Shown: piece after piece, positions 48,236 to 58,038 of the stretch
How positions within the stretch are numbered: position 1 is the stretch's first letter
Layout: each line of letters begins with the position of its first letter
DNA from: Clostridium algifaecis
GTDB lineage: Bacteria; Bacillota; Clostridia; Clostridiales; Clostridiaceae
DNA length: 64,000 nucleotides
Assembly (NCBI RefSeq): GCF_017874415.1
Contig: NZ_JAGGLM010000001.1
Span: 310,001-374,000 of the forward strand
Direction: 5' to 3'
Program-made: the position numbers and the translations under genes
The notes under the pieces: model-generated
Databases searched by the model: none
Told to the model about the DNA's origin: nothing
Seen by the model: only the letters and a program-made list of their open reading frames with translations

Positions 48236-49220
48236 ATTAGTATATGGTGATGGTGGAAAATATACTAATGAATTAATCAAAGAAATTATTTACAAATGCT
48301 TTAATAATGTTATTTTGACTTCTGGAATAGACTCAGCTGTTTTTTCTGTAAAGCATGGTAAGGCAGCTTTTACAACAGATTCTTTTGTAGTAAAACCACT
48401 ATTTTTCCCGGGTGGAGATATTGGTAAGTTGGCAATTTGTGGAACTATAAATGATTTGTCTGTATCCGGTGCAAAGCCTATTTATTTAAGTTGTTCTTTC
48501 ATAATAGAAGAAGGATTTCCTACAAAAGCTTTTGAACTTATAGTTAAATCTATGGCAGAACAATGTAAAAAATCAAATGTAAAAGTTGTAACAGGAGATA
48601 CAAAAGTAGTTGAAAAGGGTGGCGTAGATGGAATCTTCATAAATACTTCAGGGGTAGGTACAATTGAAAAAAATTATGAAATAAAACCTATTGAATCTGG
48701 AGACAGGATAATTGTTAGTGGGAATATAGGAGAACATGGTACAACTATAGCACTTGAAAGGTATAAAATAAAGGTAAAAGGTGATTTTAAAAGTGATTGT
48801 GCTTCTGTTTATAAAATTACAAGTATGATAAAAGAATATTATCCATTTATCAAAATTATGAAAGATCCTACCAGGGGAGGAATCGCTACAATCATAAATG
48901 AACTTTCAAGTATAGCAGGTTTGTCGGTGAAACTTACAGATGGAAGCATTCCTATTAGCAGGGAGATAGAAGGAATAAATAAAATTTTGGGATTAGATCC
49001 ATTATATATGGCCTGTGAAGGAAGGCTTGTATTAGTAGTAAAAAGCAATATGGCTGATGAAGTGCTGCAAAAAATGAAAAAACTAGAACAATGTAGAAAT
49101 GCAAAAATTATAGGAGTTTTTACTGATGAACAGTATCCTATGGCTTATATAGAGAATTCTTTTGGTGGAAAGAGGATTTTAAATACTTTAGATCAACAGA
49201 TGCTGCCCAGGATATGTTAA
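48219..49220 (+). CDS. hypE: Hydrogenase expression/formation protein HypE
   Basis: PurM-like ATPase of 333-334 residues that dehydrates the C-terminal thiocarboxamide to thiocyanate. The N-terminal VYGDGG and TDSFVVKPLFFPGGDIG are standard, and the essential C-terminal Cys is the last residue (LPRIC). ATG 48219 is chosen since GGGGGT at 48206-48211 precedes it by 8 bases; more upstream in-frame ATGs lie deep in hypD. It is last in the operon. HypB is not encoded here, and no terminator with a strong T-run follows. Confidence 0.95.
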   Translation: MEETIKLVYGDGGKYTNELIKEIIYKCFNNVILTSGIDSAVFSVKHGKAAFTTDSFVVKPLFFPGGDIGKLAICGTINDLSVSGAKPIYLSCSFIIEEGFPTKAFELIVKSMAEQCKKSNVKVVTGDTKVVEKGGVDGIFINTSGVGTIEKNYEIKPIESGDRIIVSGNIGEHGTTIALERYKIKVKGDFKSDCASVYKITSMIKEYYPFIKIMKDPTRGGIATIINELSSIAGLSVKLTDGSIPISREIEGINKILGLDPLYMACEGRLVLVVKSNMADEVLQKMKKLEQCRNAKIIGVFTDEQYPMAYIENSFGGKRILNTLDQQMLPRIC

Positions 49221-49304
49221 TAAAATATAGTTATGGAAGTATATAAATTTTTAGATTATAATCTAGATAGTGTTAAATATATAAAAGAAAAGGGGTATAC
49301 AATT

Positions 49305-49853
49305 ATGTACTTTAGAAAAAAAGGTGAGGAGAATACCAAGAATACTGTAAAATTAGCATTAGATATGGCTGTAGAAAGGAATATAAAATATATTGTTGCA
49401 GCATCTTCAAAGGGAGGTACTGCAAAACTTCTCAAGAATGATAAAGGAATAAATATTGTAGCGGTAACACATGCATATGGTTATCCTGAACCAGGAAAGA
49501 ATGAACTTCCTGAAGAGGTTCGCAGGGAACTTGAGAATGATGGAATAAAAGTGCTTACAACTACCCATGTATTAAGTGGTGCAGAGAGAGGAATTAGTAA
49601 GGCCTTTGGTGGAATTAGTCCTGTCGAGGTAATTGCAAATACATTAAGGTTCTTTGGGCAGGGAACTAAAGTTTGTGTAGAAGTTTCTATTATGGCTTTA
49701 GATGCAGGCTTAATACCTTTTGGAGAGCCAATTATTGCAATAGGTGGTTCAGCACATGGAGCAGATACTGCGATGATACTTACTCCTTCACATGCAGACA
49801 GCATATTTGATACCAAGATCAATGAATTTATTTGCAAACCGTATAATTGCTAA
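49305..49853 (+). CDS. Pyruvate kinase C-terminal-domain-like stand-alone protein
   Basis: Protein of 182 residues homologous to the C-terminal alpha/beta domain of pyruvate kinase, not to the catalytic barrel. Typical family features are NTVKLALDMAVERNIKYIVA, SSKGGTAKLL and VTHAYGYPEPGKNELPEEVR. Such proteins are common in clostridia and methanogens; function unknown. The frame opens at 49233 without an RBS; the ATG at 49305 has AAAAGGGG upstream and the usual MYFRKKGEENT N-terminus. The preceding intergenic bases include palindrome TAGATTATAATCTA inside the open frame. It lies just after hypE but probably is not part of that operon. Confidence 0.8.
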   Translation: MYFRKKGEENTKNTVKLALDMAVERNIKYIVAASSKGGTAKLLKNDKGINIVAVTHAYGYPEPGKNELPEEVRRELENDGIKVLTTTHVLSGAERGISKAFGGISPVEVIANTLRFFGQGTKVCVEVSIMALDAGLIPFGEPIIAIGGSAHGADTAMILTPSHADSIFDTKINEFICKPYNC

Positions 49854-49972
49854 AATAGTATTGATAGTATTAAAATAAAAATACGAATGTATAAGTATGA
49901 AAAACCATTTTTATATGTTATAATATGAACAAAAAGTGTAAAAAAACTAAATACTTACGGAGGAATTTTAAC

Positions 49973-51403
49973 ATGAGAGATACATACAATACTCCTTTGA
50001 ATTCAAGATATGCATCAAAAGAAATGAGCTACATATTTTCAGAGGAAAAGAAATTTAGAACATGGAGAAAGCTTTGGGTTGCTCTTGCTGAAAGTGAAAA
50101 GGAACTTGGACTTAATATAACTTCCGAGCAGATAGAAGAGTTAAAAGCCAATGTAGATAACATAAATTATGAAGATGCTCAGAGAAGAGAAAAAGAAGTA
50201 AGACATGACGTTATGAGTCATGTTTATGCCTATGGACTTCAATGCCCAAAAGCAAAGGGTATAATACATTTAGGTGCAACTAGCTGTTATGTAGGTGATA
50301 ACACAGACCTTATAATTATGAGAGAAGGTCTTGTTTTAATTAAGAAAAAGATTTTAAATGTAATAAATCTTTTAACTAAATTTGCATTAAAGTATAAGGG
50401 ACTTCCTACTCTTGGATTTACACATTTTCAACCAGCACAGCTTACTACTGTGGGAAAAAGAGCGACGCTTTGGATACAGGATTTATATCTTGATCTTGAA
50501 AATCTTCAATTTGTAATAGATAATATGAGATTTAGGGGAGTTAAAGGAACTACAGGAACTCAGGCAAGTTTTATGGAACTATTTGATGGAGATACAGAAA
50601 AAGTAAAGAATTTAGATAAAATGGTAACTAAAAAGATGGGATTTAAAAAAGAGTTTATGGTTACAGGACAGACTTATACTAGAAAAGTGGATTCAATAAT
50701 ACTAAATACTCTTTCTGAAATTGCCCAGAGTGCATATAAGTTCAGCAATGATATAAGATTGCTTCAAAACATGAAGGAAATGGAAGAACCTTTTGAAAAG
50801 AAACAGATAGGATCATCTGCTATGGCATATAAGAGAAATCCTATGAGAAGTGAGAGAATGGGATCTCTTGCAAGATATATAATAGTAGATGCACTTAATC
50901 CTGCAATAACAGCATCTACCCAGTGGTTTGAGAGAACACTTGATGATTCGGCAAATAAAAGAATAGCAATACCTGAGGCTTTCCTGGCACTTGATGGTGT
51001 GCTTAATTTGTACATGAATATATCTGAAAATATGGTAGTGTACGAAAAGGTTATTGAATCACATGTAAAAAGAGAACTGCCTTTTATGGCTACAGAAAAT
51101 ATAATAATGGAAGCTGTTAAAAAAGGTGGAGACAGACAGGAACTTCATGAGAGAATAAGGGAACATTCCATGGAAGCTGCTAAAAAAGTAAAAATGGAAG
51201 GTGCGGATAATGATCTCATAGACAGAATAATAGGAGATTCATTTTTCAATATGTCAAAAGAAGAAATATTGAGCCTTATAGATCCTTATAAGTTTATAGG
51301 AAGAGCGGAAGGACAGGTAGAAGATTTTATAAATACAGCTATCAAGCCTTTACTTGATGAAAACAGGGAATTTCTTGGAGAAGAAGCAGAAATAACTGTT
51401 TAG
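49973..51403 (+). CDS. purB: Adenylosuccinate lyase
   Basis: Fumarase-superfamily enzyme in purine synthesis, splitting SAICAR and adenylosuccinate. It has 476 residues from this start. The signature [11 protein letters not shown] is near residue 288, with [13 protein letters not shown] near 97 and [11 protein letters not shown] near 194. The start at 49973 ([15 protein letters not shown]) has ACGGAGG at a good distance; the open frame from 49925 has no such site. I see no purine riboswitch and no convincing PurR box upstream; a TATAAT is at about 49919. Confidence 0.95.
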   Translation: MRDTYNTPLNSRYASKEMSYIFSEEKKFRTWRKLWVALAESEKELGLNITSEQIEELKANVDNINYEDAQRREKEVRHDVMSHVYAYGLQCPKAKGIIHLGATSCYVGDNTDLIIMREGLVLIKKKILNVINLLTKFALKYKGLPTLGFTHFQPAQLTTVGKRATLWIQDLYLDLENLQFVIDNMRFRGVKGTTGTQASFMELFDGDTEKVKNLDKMVTKKMGFKKEFMVTGQTYTRKVDSIILNTLSEIAQSAYKFSNDIRLLQNMKEMEEPFEKKQIGSSAMAYKRNPMRSERMGSLARYIIVDALNPAITASTQWFERTLDDSANKRIAIPEAFLALDGVLNLYMNISENMVVYEKVIESHVKRELPFMATENIIMEAVKKGGDRQELHERIREHSMEAAKKVKMEGADNDLIDRIIGDSFFNMSKEEILSLIDPYKFIGRAEGQVEDFINTAIKPLLDENREFLGEEAEITV

Positions 51404-51480
51404 AAAAATTATTTTATGGAGTGTACTTGTATAGGAGAAATTCATATCATATTAGTAGATAATTGTGTTTGGAGGTTAAT

Positions 51481-52344
51481 ATGAGCAGTCATAGTAATGA
51501 GAATGATCTTATGCAACTTGCACTTTATATGATTCCAAGATATATGAAAAGGATAAAAAAATATAATAGAAGATATATGGAAGAAAATCATGAAGGTCAC
51601 AGTCATGGACATGAGGATCAACCTTTTATAGATGAAAAAAAACTTATTGATTTTTTAAAAGATAATCTTATGGAAAAAAAGGATATTGAGCACTTGAATA
51701 AGAAAAATAATCCTCAAGGTGATGACTTGATTAAAAAAGGAAAAGAAAAGGCAAAGGATATTATAGATAAAGCTATAGATGCTGATATAAAAGAAGAAAA
51801 GACTAATAATACTGGCAAGCCAAACAAATCAAACGAAGCTGCGGGGATTAAAAAAGCTGAAGATATAAATAAAAAAAATTATACAGACACAAAAATTAAT
51901 AACTATTATATAAGCGATTTTCTGGCTAATTTTTATGGAAAGCCTATAAAGATAGAATTTAAATATTCTGTATCAAATTCTTTAGATAATGTTTTACTTG
52001 TATACTCAGATGAAGCCTTAGTAAAAATACAAAATAGTGATAACAAAATTTTTGTAATACCTTTTAATAATATAACTGGAATTTATTTAAAGGATTATTT
52101 GCCAGAAAGTCAGTTAATTAAAACAGAAATTGATAGTAAACCCGTAAAAAAAACTATGGAAGATTATTTTAAAAGCATATCTAATAAAAAAATATCTATA
52201 GAAATTATAAACAATGAAAAAGCTAAATTCATACATGAAGCAGTTATTAAAAAAGTTTATGATAATTTTATTATGCTGGATAACAGTTCTATAATAAGCA
52301 TTGGTAGTATAATACTTATAGAGGAATTGTTTGATAAAAATTAA
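51481..52344 (+). CDS. Unrecognised His-rich, Lys/Asp-rich protein with a repeated beta domain
   Basis: I do not recognise the family. It has 287 residues from the ATG preceded by TTGGAGG. The N-terminus is helical, with a His/Glu-rich patch HEGHSHGHEDQ (about residues 37-47), then a charged low-complexity stretch rich in K, D, E, N (about 60-140). The C-terminal half has two similar segments of about 45-50 residues (KPIKIEFKYSVSNSLDNVLL and KKISIEIINNEKAKFIHEAV, each ending in an I-G/I-I hydrophobic strand), as in Sm-like or small beta-barrel repeats. No signal or membrane helix. A spore-coat or metal-binding role is possible; unproved. Confidence 0.75.
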   Translation: MSSHSNENDLMQLALYMIPRYMKRIKKYNRRYMEENHEGHSHGHEDQPFIDEKKLIDFLKDNLMEKKDIEHLNKKNNPQGDDLIKKGKEKAKDIIDKAIDADIKEEKTNNTGKPNKSNEAAGIKKAEDINKKNYTDTKINNYYISDFLANFYGKPIKIEFKYSVSNSLDNVLLVYSDEALVKIQNSDNKIFVIPFNNITGIYLKDYLPESQLIKTEIDSKPVKKTMEDYFKSISNKKISIEIINNEKAKFIHEAVIKKVYDNFIMLDNSSIISIGSIILIEELFDKN

Positions 52345-52373
52345 ATAACACTGAAAAGAGGAAATGTACAATT

Positions 52374-52787
52374 ATGTATATAAGCAACACTAATATAAAG
52401 GTAAGATATGCTGAAACTGACAGAATGGGAATAGTTCATCATTCCAATTATTATGTATGGTTTGAAGAGGCGAGAGGAGATTTTATAGAGAAAATTAACA
52501 TAACCTATAAAGAAGTAGAAGATATGGGCATAATGATGCCTATTATGGAAACTCACTGCAAGTATATGAGAGCATCAAAGTATGGTGACATTATTGAAAT
52601 AAAGACTTCAATTAAAGAGCTAACTCCTGTTAAGATATTATTTGATTACAGGGTTATAAATAAGAAAAGTGGAGAATTGCTTGCAAAAGGTGGTACAACG
52701 CAAACTTTTATAAATAATGATTTCAAGATAATAAATATGGAAAAAAAGTATCCTGAAATTTGGAAAAAATTTCAGACATTACAGTAA
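52374..52787 (+). CDS. Acyl-CoA thioesterase, YbgC/FadM family (hotdog fold)
   Basis: Protein of 137 residues with a single hotdog domain. The motif KVRYAETDRMGIVHHSNYYV contains the family's active-site Asp (D16) and the tyrosine/His set; WFEEARGDF follows. It likely hydrolyses a short or branched acyl-CoA; the substrate is unknown. RBS AAGAGGAAA is weak. It ends in a strong bidirectional terminator against gltX. Confidence 0.87.
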   Translation: MYISNTNIKVRYAETDRMGIVHHSNYYVWFEEARGDFIEKINITYKEVEDMGIMMPIMETHCKYMRASKYGDIIEIKTSIKELTPVKILFDYRVINKKSGELLAKGGTTQTFINNDFKIINMEKKYPEIWKKFQTLQ

Positions 52788-52830
52788 ATAAAAAGTCATG
52801 GATTTTAAAATTCATGACTTTTTATTTACT
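52783..52830. terminator. Bidirectional terminator, 24-base self-complementary arms
   Basis: Bases 52783-52806 pair with 52807-52830 with one G-U and no spacer, centred on ATTTTAAAAT. Outer arms read AAAAAGTCATG and CATGACTTTTT. It serves the convergent thioesterase and gltX genes and overlaps the thioesterase stop. Confidence 0.88.
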
Positions 52831-52831
52831 G

Positions 52832-54289
52832 CTAATTAGCTGCATTCTTTAATTTTTCAAGACCTATATGTAATCTCTTTAGAGATTCTTCTTTGCCTAT
52901 AATGTCGGCAATTTCATAAGCGCCGCCGGCAGAGAATTTTTTGCCTGACAGGGCAGTTCTTATAGGCCAGAATACTATACCGTTTTTCACACCAAGTTCT
53001 TTTACTAAATCCATACAAGCTTTTTCTATATTTTCTATATTCCAGTTTTCAATAGATTCAAACATAGGAATAATTTTTTCGAGAGTTTTAATGGAATTTT
53101 CAAAGTTAGTTTTCATTTTCTTATGTACATAAAGATCTTCTGAATACTCTGGAAGAGATTCAAAGAAATCTATGAAATCAGGAATTTCACTTAATATTTC
53201 AACTCTTGGTTGAAGGAGCTCGCTTATTTTTGTAAAGTCTAAATCTTTTGAAATAACTTTTTTATAATAAGGCATTGCAATTTGAGTGAAATCTTCCTTG
53301 GACATCTTTTTTATATATTCACCATTCATCCATTTTAATTTTACATCATCAAACATAGCGGGTGATTTATTTATGCTTTTGTAATCAAAGGCGTCTACTA
53401 ATCCATCCAAACTGAATATCTCATTTTCTCCTCTTGGATTCCAGCCGAGCAGAGCTATATAGTTTAGTACGGCATCCTTTAAATAACCTTTTTTGATCAG
53501 ATCTTCAAATGAAGCATCACCATTTCTCTTGCTGAGTTTATGATGAGCATCCTTCATTATTGGAGGACAGTGAACATAAGTTGGAACATTCCATCCAAAA
53601 GCTTCATAAAGCCTGTTATATTTAGGTGCAGAAGACAAATATTCACTACCACGTACTACATGGGTAATTCCCATGAGATGATCATCTACTACATTTGCAA
53701 AATTATATGTAGGGAATCCGTCTGATTTTATAAGTATCATATCGTCTAATTCGGAATTGTCTACAGTTATATCACCATAAATATCATCATGAAAAACAGT
53801 AGTTCCAGTTTCAGGATTATTTTGTCTTATGATATATGGAATTCCATCATGTAAATTTTTTTCTATTTCTTCTTTTGAAAGATTAAGACAGTGTTTATCA
53901 TATTTATAGGTTTTCTTTGAATTTTCTGCACCTTCTCTTAGTTTATCCAATCTTTCTTTTGAACAAAAACAGTAATAAGCTTCACCTTTAGCTATTAGGT
54001 CTTTAGCATATTTTAAGTATATATCTGTTCGTTCACTTTGTACATAAGGTCCTACAGGTCCTCCTATATCAGGCCCTTCATCGTGTTTGAGTCCTGTAAG
54101 CTTTAAAGTATCATAGATTATATCTAAAGCACCTTCTACAAATCTTTCTTGATCTGTATCTTCTATTCTAAGTATAAAATCTCCATGTTCATGCTTTGCT
54201 ATCAAGTAGGCATATAGAGCAGTTCTTAGATTGCCAACGTGCATATAACCAGTTGGGCTTGGTGCAAATCTTGTTCTGACTTTATTCAT
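52832..54289 (-). CDS. gltX: Glutamyl-tRNA synthetase
   Basis: Class I synthetase of 485 residues from this start. HIGH-type motif [19 protein letters not shown] is at the N-terminus, and the KMSKS-type motif is [10 protein letters not shown] near residue 250. Typical length. The frame extends to 54328, but the ATG pair at 54292/54289 follows GGGAGTGACT; M at 54289 gives eight-base spacing and the usual [12 protein letters not shown]. Whether it is discriminating or also charges tRNA-Gln cannot be settled here. The leader has a terminator-like hairpin (see 54315). Confidence 0.95.
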   Translation of the reverse strand: MNKVRTRFAPSPTGYMHVGNLRTALYAYLIAKHEHGDFILRIEDTDQERFVEGALDIIYDTLKLTGLKHDEGPDIGGPVGPYVQSERTDIYLKYAKDLIAKGEAYYCFCSKERLDKLREGAENSKKTYKYDKHCLNLSKEEIEKNLHDGIPYIIRQNNPETGTTVFHDDIYGDITVDNSELDDMILIKSDGFPTYNFANVVDDHLMGITHVVRGSEYLSSAPKYNRLYEAFGWNVPTYVHCPPIMKDAHHKLSKRNGDASFEDLIKKGYLKDAVLNYIALLGWNPRGENEIFSLDGLVDAFDYKSINKSPAMFDDVKLKWMNGEYIKKMSKEDFTQIAMPYYKKVISKDLDFTKISELLQPRVEILSEIPDFIDFFESLPEYSEDLYVHKKMKTNFENSIKTLEKIIPMFESIENWNIENIEKACMDLVKELGVKNGIVFWPIRTALSGKKFSAGGAYEIADIIGKEESLKRLHIGLEKLKNAAN

Positions 54290-54314
54290 CATAGTCACTC
54301 CCATTATTTTAAAG

Positions 54315-54345
54315 TAAAAACCTCTCATCGAAAAGACGAAAGGTT
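54315..54345 (-). terminator. Terminator-like hairpin in the gltX leader
   Basis: On the minus strand AACCTTTCGTC pairs with GATGAGAGGTT (two G-U) around TTTTC and ends in TTTTTAC. It lies between the gltX promoter and its start codon, so it may attenuate gltX. No T-box elements were found in the short leader. Confidence 0.6.
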
Positions 54346-54367
54346 AAACAATTTATCTAACTATTAA

Positions 54368-54396
54368 ATAATATAATAATGAAGTTTTAGTGTCAA
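54368..54396 (-). promoter_or_regulatory. SigmaA-type promoter of gltX
   Basis: On the minus strand, TTGACA (54396-54391), 17-base spacer, TATTAT (54373-54368). Transcription would start near 54361. Confidence 0.75.
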
Positions 54397-54453
54397 GATA
54401 AATATGGCAACCTGGTATTAAATTGCATAATCTAAAAATACAAAAAATATAAT

Positions 54454-55968
54454 TTAAATGCTGCGTATTTCAGAACTTATTTTTTCTAGTAAAAGTTCTT
54501 TATCACAAGAGTCTAAATCGTCTATAGAATCCAGGACAGATAATATTTTATTTCTGACAATACTAAATTTTTGAGGAACCATACCTGGAATAAATGTATC
54601 TCCAGGGTGAGGTATAAATGTGGAGTATTCATTTAAAGTTAGAAGATCACTAAAATCTTTTGAAGCTTTTTCATCACCATGTACAAGTATAACTTTTTTT
54701 GGTTTTGATTTAAAACTAGAAAGCCAGTTAAAGAGTCCATTTTTATCCGCATGACCTGATAACCCCTGAAGATTAAATATTTTGGCATTTACCGCTATTT
54801 CTTCACCAAATATCTTTACTTTTTTAGCACCATCTATTATTTTACGTCCAAGTGTACCTTCTGCCTGGTAGCCTACAAATACTATAGAGCTTTCTTTTCT
54901 CCAGAGATTATGTTTTAAATGGTGTTTTATTCTTCCTGCTTCACACATACCGCTGGCGGATATTATTATAGCACCATTATTTATTTTATTAAGTTTTATT
55001 GATTCCTCTGGAGAACGTACGAAAGTTAAACCATCAAAATTTAGAGGATCAATACCTTTACTCAGGAGACCTTTTGCTTCTTCGTCATAATATTTTTGAT
55101 ATCTCGAGAATATGGCGGTGGATTCAGAAGATAAAGGACTGTCTACGTAAACTTTTATATTACTCAGTATATTTTCTGAAATATATTTATTTAATGCATA
55201 TATAACTTCCTGGGTTCTTCCAACTGCGAAGGAAGGTATTATTACATTTCCTCCTCTTTTAAAAGTATCTATTATAATTTGTGATAAATCTTTTAATTCA
55301 TTGGATAAGTTAGTATGGAGTCTGTTTCCATAGGTAGTTTCCATAATTAAATAATCAGCATAATCTATAGGAGTTGGATCTTTTAAAATTGGTATATGTT
55401 TGTTGCCCAAATCACCTGTATATACAATTTTTATTTCTTTTTTATCATCTTCTATAAGCATTTCAACTATAGCTGATCCTAAAAGATGTCCTGCATCTCT
55501 AAATCTTAATTTAAAGCCATCAAATAATTCAATCCACTGATCATAAGGATAACCTTTAAAAAGGTACATTGAAACCTGTGCTAATTTTACAGTATATAGT
55601 GGTTCTATTGGTTTTAGTCCCTGTCTTGTTCTCTTTCTATTTTGCCACTCTGCTTCGGATTCAAGAATATGACCGCTGTCTGGAAGCATTACACTGCAAA
55701 GGTCTTTTGTGCCTTCTGTGCATATTATATCTCCTTTAAAACCTTGTTTATAAAGAAGGGGTATTCTTCCGCTATGATCTATATGGGCGTGACTTAAAAT
55801 CAAGTAATCGATTACTTTAGGATTAAAATTAAAGGTTTCATTTCCACGTTCTTTTTCATCTGTTCCCTGGTACATGCCACAGTCGAGTAGTACATTTTTC
55901 CCGTTTATTTTCAATAAATGACATGAACCTGTAACACAGCCTGCTGCACCGTAAAATTCTATTTTCAT
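54454..55968 (-). CDS. MBL-fold beta-CASP RNA metallo-hydrolase
   Basis: Zinc-dependent nuclease-like protein of 504 residues. The metallo-beta-lactamase motif is SHAHIDHSG (H60, H62, D64, H65); GDAGHLLGSA-like and PSFAVGRTQEV blocks follow, then the beta-CASP region with ASGMCEAGRIKHHLKHNL and a C-terminal His-containing LVHGDEKASKDF. It resembles the archaeal CPSF-like/YSH1 kind rather than RNase J. Target RNA unknown. RBS GAGGAGGTA is on the minus strand. A leaderless or short promoter to the right was not resolved. Confidence 0.87.
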   Translation of the reverse strand: MKIEFYGAAGCVTGSCHLLKINGKNVLLDCGMYQGTDEKERGNETFNFNPKVIDYLILSHAHIDHSGRIPLLYKQGFKGDIICTEGTKDLCSVMLPDSGHILESEAEWQNRKRTRQGLKPIEPLYTVKLAQVSMYLFKGYPYDQWIELFDGFKLRFRDAGHLLGSAIVEMLIEDDKKEIKIVYTGDLGNKHIPILKDPTPIDYADYLIMETTYGNRLHTNLSNELKDLSQIIIDTFKRGGNVIIPSFAVGRTQEVIYALNKYISENILSNIKVYVDSPLSSESTAIFSRYQKYYDEEAKGLLSKGIDPLNFDGLTFVRSPEESIKLNKINNGAIIISASGMCEAGRIKHHLKHNLWRKESSIVFVGYQAEGTLGRKIIDGAKKVKIFGEEIAVNAKIFNLQGLSGHADKNGLFNWLSSFKSKPKKVILVHGDEKASKDFSDLLTLNEYSTFIPHPGDTFIPGMVPQKFSIVRNKILSVLDSIDDLDSCDKELLLEKISSEIRSI

Positions 55969-56055
55969 AATAATACCTCCTCATTTGTTATTATATAAAT
56001 TATAACATTTACACTAATCAATTACATTGAATTTATAAAAATATTTAAATAAAAA

Positions 56056-56083
56056 ATAAAAACCCTTACGATAAAGGATTTTT
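56056..56083 (-). terminator. Terminator at the end of the D,D-carboxypeptidase gene
   Basis: On the minus strand AAAAATCCTT pairs with AAGGGTTTTT (one G-U) around a six-base loop. The stem includes the last codons and stop. Confidence 0.75.
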
Positions 56084-57325
56084 ATTATATTTGTTGAAAT
56101 AAAACTTTCTTAATATTAGAATGAATATCAGTATTACCAGGAATAAAATTACAAACGCCGCAATATAAAAAGGCAAGACCTTTTTTATTAGCTGATTTGA
56201 AGCCAGTGAAGAATATAATTTATAGTCTTTTGAATTCTCTCTTTGTTTTATATTGAGAGTGCCTATAGGGTTAGTGCCATTTAAATTTTTGATATTTAGG
56301 TTATTGAGTTTTATATTCTGTTTTAATTCGTTCTTATTTACAGCATTCTCGTAATAAAGTACATTATCCGATACTTTTATAGGTATAGTTATATTTACAT
56401 GAGGTCCTACAATTAAAGGTTTATATTTTAAAGTTTTATTTACAATAATTGAATTCTTTTTATAAAGAATGTCGGGCTTTTTTGAATAACTCCAGTTTAT
56501 TATTTTTTCCATGTCATTAAATACATAGGTATCATTTGGATCGTATTCTGATTTCATGACTACACCTAATATTTTTCTCCCAGAACGTTCATATACTGCT
56601 ACAAGGCATCTGCCAGCAGGGTCGGTATATCCTGTTTTTCCGCCTATACATCCATCTTTACCAAGGAGTTTGTTAGTATTTTTTATAGGAAAACTTATAC
56701 CTTTTTTAGTTTTTATAGTGATTGCACTTTTATTTATTGTTTCTCTTATCCATTTATTTTTAAAAGCTTGTCTTCCTATAACACTCATATCGTAGGCTGT
56801 AGAATAATGGTCTTTATTATGAAGGCCGTTTGGAGTGACAAAATGGGTATTTTTTAAATTTAAATCTTTAACTTTTTTATTCATCTTATCTGCAAAGTGT
56901 GGAATATCTTTTGATAAATTTTCACCTATCATATAAGCTATATCATTTGCAGAATGCATTAGCATTGCATCCATTGCAGATTCGGCAGACATTGAATCGC
57001 CTATATCTATAGGATGTATATCACGATTTAAGGATGAAGTAGGCTGCATTTTTGCGTCTTTAGTATAAGTTAAAGTTGAATTTTTACTTTTACTTTCTGC
57101 TAGAATTAAAGCTGTTAAAAGTTTTGTTGTACTTGCAGGATAAATTTTACTATCTATATTTTTTTCATATATAATTTCTCCAGTTTGCATGTCCACTGTA
57201 ATTGCTGCCATGCCATATATTTGCGGCGATGGAGTAGGAGCTTGATCTTTTGCATATACACTGTCAAAGTTTAATAAGAATACTATTATAAATGTAATAA
57301 TTATGTAAAATTTATTTTTGTTCAA
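56066..57325 (-). CDS. D-alanyl-D-alanine carboxypeptidase (S11, DacF-like)
   Basis: Penicillin-binding protein of 419 residues that trims the D-Ala from peptidoglycan stem peptides. A signal peptide covers about residues 1-25. The active-site triad is S65-x-x-K68 in PASTTKLL, S125-A-N127 in MHSANDIAY, and K230-T-G in IGGKTGYTDPAG. A C-terminal membrane helix (about 388-412) and basic tail follow a beta domain. Start is TTG with GGAGTGAC upstream on the minus strand. Comparable clostridial proteins act in spore or vegetative cortex maturation; which applies here is not clear. Confidence 0.92.
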   Translation of the reverse strand: MNKNKFYIIITFIIVFLLNFDSVYAKDQAPTPSPQIYGMAAITVDMQTGEIIYEKNIDSKIYPASTTKLLTALILAESKSKNSTLTYTKDAKMQPTSSLNRDIHPIDIGDSMSAESAMDAMLMHSANDIAYMIGENLSKDIPHFADKMNKKVKDLNLKNTHFVTPNGLHNKDHYSTAYDMSVIGRQAFKNKWIRETINKSAITIKTKKGISFPIKNTNKLLGKDGCIGGKTGYTDPAGRCLVAVYERSGRKILGVVMKSEYDPNDTYVFNDMEKIINWSYSKKPDILYKKNSIIVNKTLKYKPLIVGPHVNITIPIKVSDNVLYYENAVNKNELKQNIKLNNLNIKNLNGTNPIGTLNIKQRENSKDYKLYSSLASNQLIKKVLPFYIAAFVILFLVILIFILILRKFYFNKYNKNPLS

Positions 57326-57429
57326 TTAAGTCACTCCATTTATTTAAATTTATGTGTATATTATAATATGAGTATAACATTAAGAATTATATTTTACAAT
57401 TTAATAAAAACTATAGAGAGGCGATTTGT

Positions 57430-58038
57430 ATGGATAATATATATAAAATATTTAAGAATAGAAAATCCAATATAATAGGAAATTTTAATAAAGCATCGGT
57501 TATGATTCTTTTAAGCGGCGAGAAGGATAATCCAAATGTAATATTTGAAGTTAGAGCGATGGGACTTTCCCATCAGCCTGGAGATATATGTCTTCCTGGA
57601 GGTAAGATAGAAAAAGGTGAAAGCCCTGAGAAAGCAGCTGTAAGGGAGACTATGGAAGAACTGAATCTAACAAGACAAAGTATTGATTTTATAGGAGATA
57701 TGGATTATGTAGTTACTCCATTTAATTTTATTATGTTCCCATTTGTGTCAAGATTAAACTCACAAAAAGAAATAGTGCCTAATGAAACTGAAGTGGACCA
57801 CATTTTTAAAGTGCCGTTAAAATTTTTTATAGAAACTAAACCGGATTCATATGAACTTCCAGTAGTTCAAAAATTAGATGAAAAATTTCCGTATAAGCTT
57901 ATAAATGATGGAAAAAATTATAAGTTCAGGCAGGGAAAGATAATAGATTATTTCTACAAATATGAGAATTATGTTATATGGGGTTTTACTGCACTTATAA
58001 TGAAGAGATTTGTTGATATAATTGTATCTGGCGACTAA
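57430..58038 (+). CDS. Nudix hydrolase, CoA-pyrophosphatase type
   Basis: Protein of 202 residues. The Nudix box is GGKIEKGESPEKAAVRETME (57-76) followed by ELNL, and the upstream LSHQPGDICLP with the box fits the NudL/CoA diphosphatase branch (Nudix with a UPF0035 region LLxxRa). The predicted reaction is CoA or acyl-CoA cleavage into 3',5'-ADP and phosphopantetheine. RBS GAGAGGCGA is upstream. It precedes an unexplained 211-base segment. Confidence 0.86.
   Translation: MDNIYKIFKNRKSNIIGNFNKASVMILLSGEKDNPNVIFEVRAMGLSHQPGDICLPGGKIEKGESPEKAAVRETMEELNLTRQSIDFIGDMDYVVTPFNFIMFPFVSRLNSQKEIVPNETEVDHIFKVPLKFFIETKPDSYELPVVQKLDEKFPYKLINDGKNYKFRQGKIIDYFYKYENYVIWGFTALIMKRFVDIIVSGD

Noticed and set aside
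49854-49972. Purine riboswitch or PurR box before purB
   Set aside because: No conserved purine aptamer motifs and only a fragmentary CGAA-type match.
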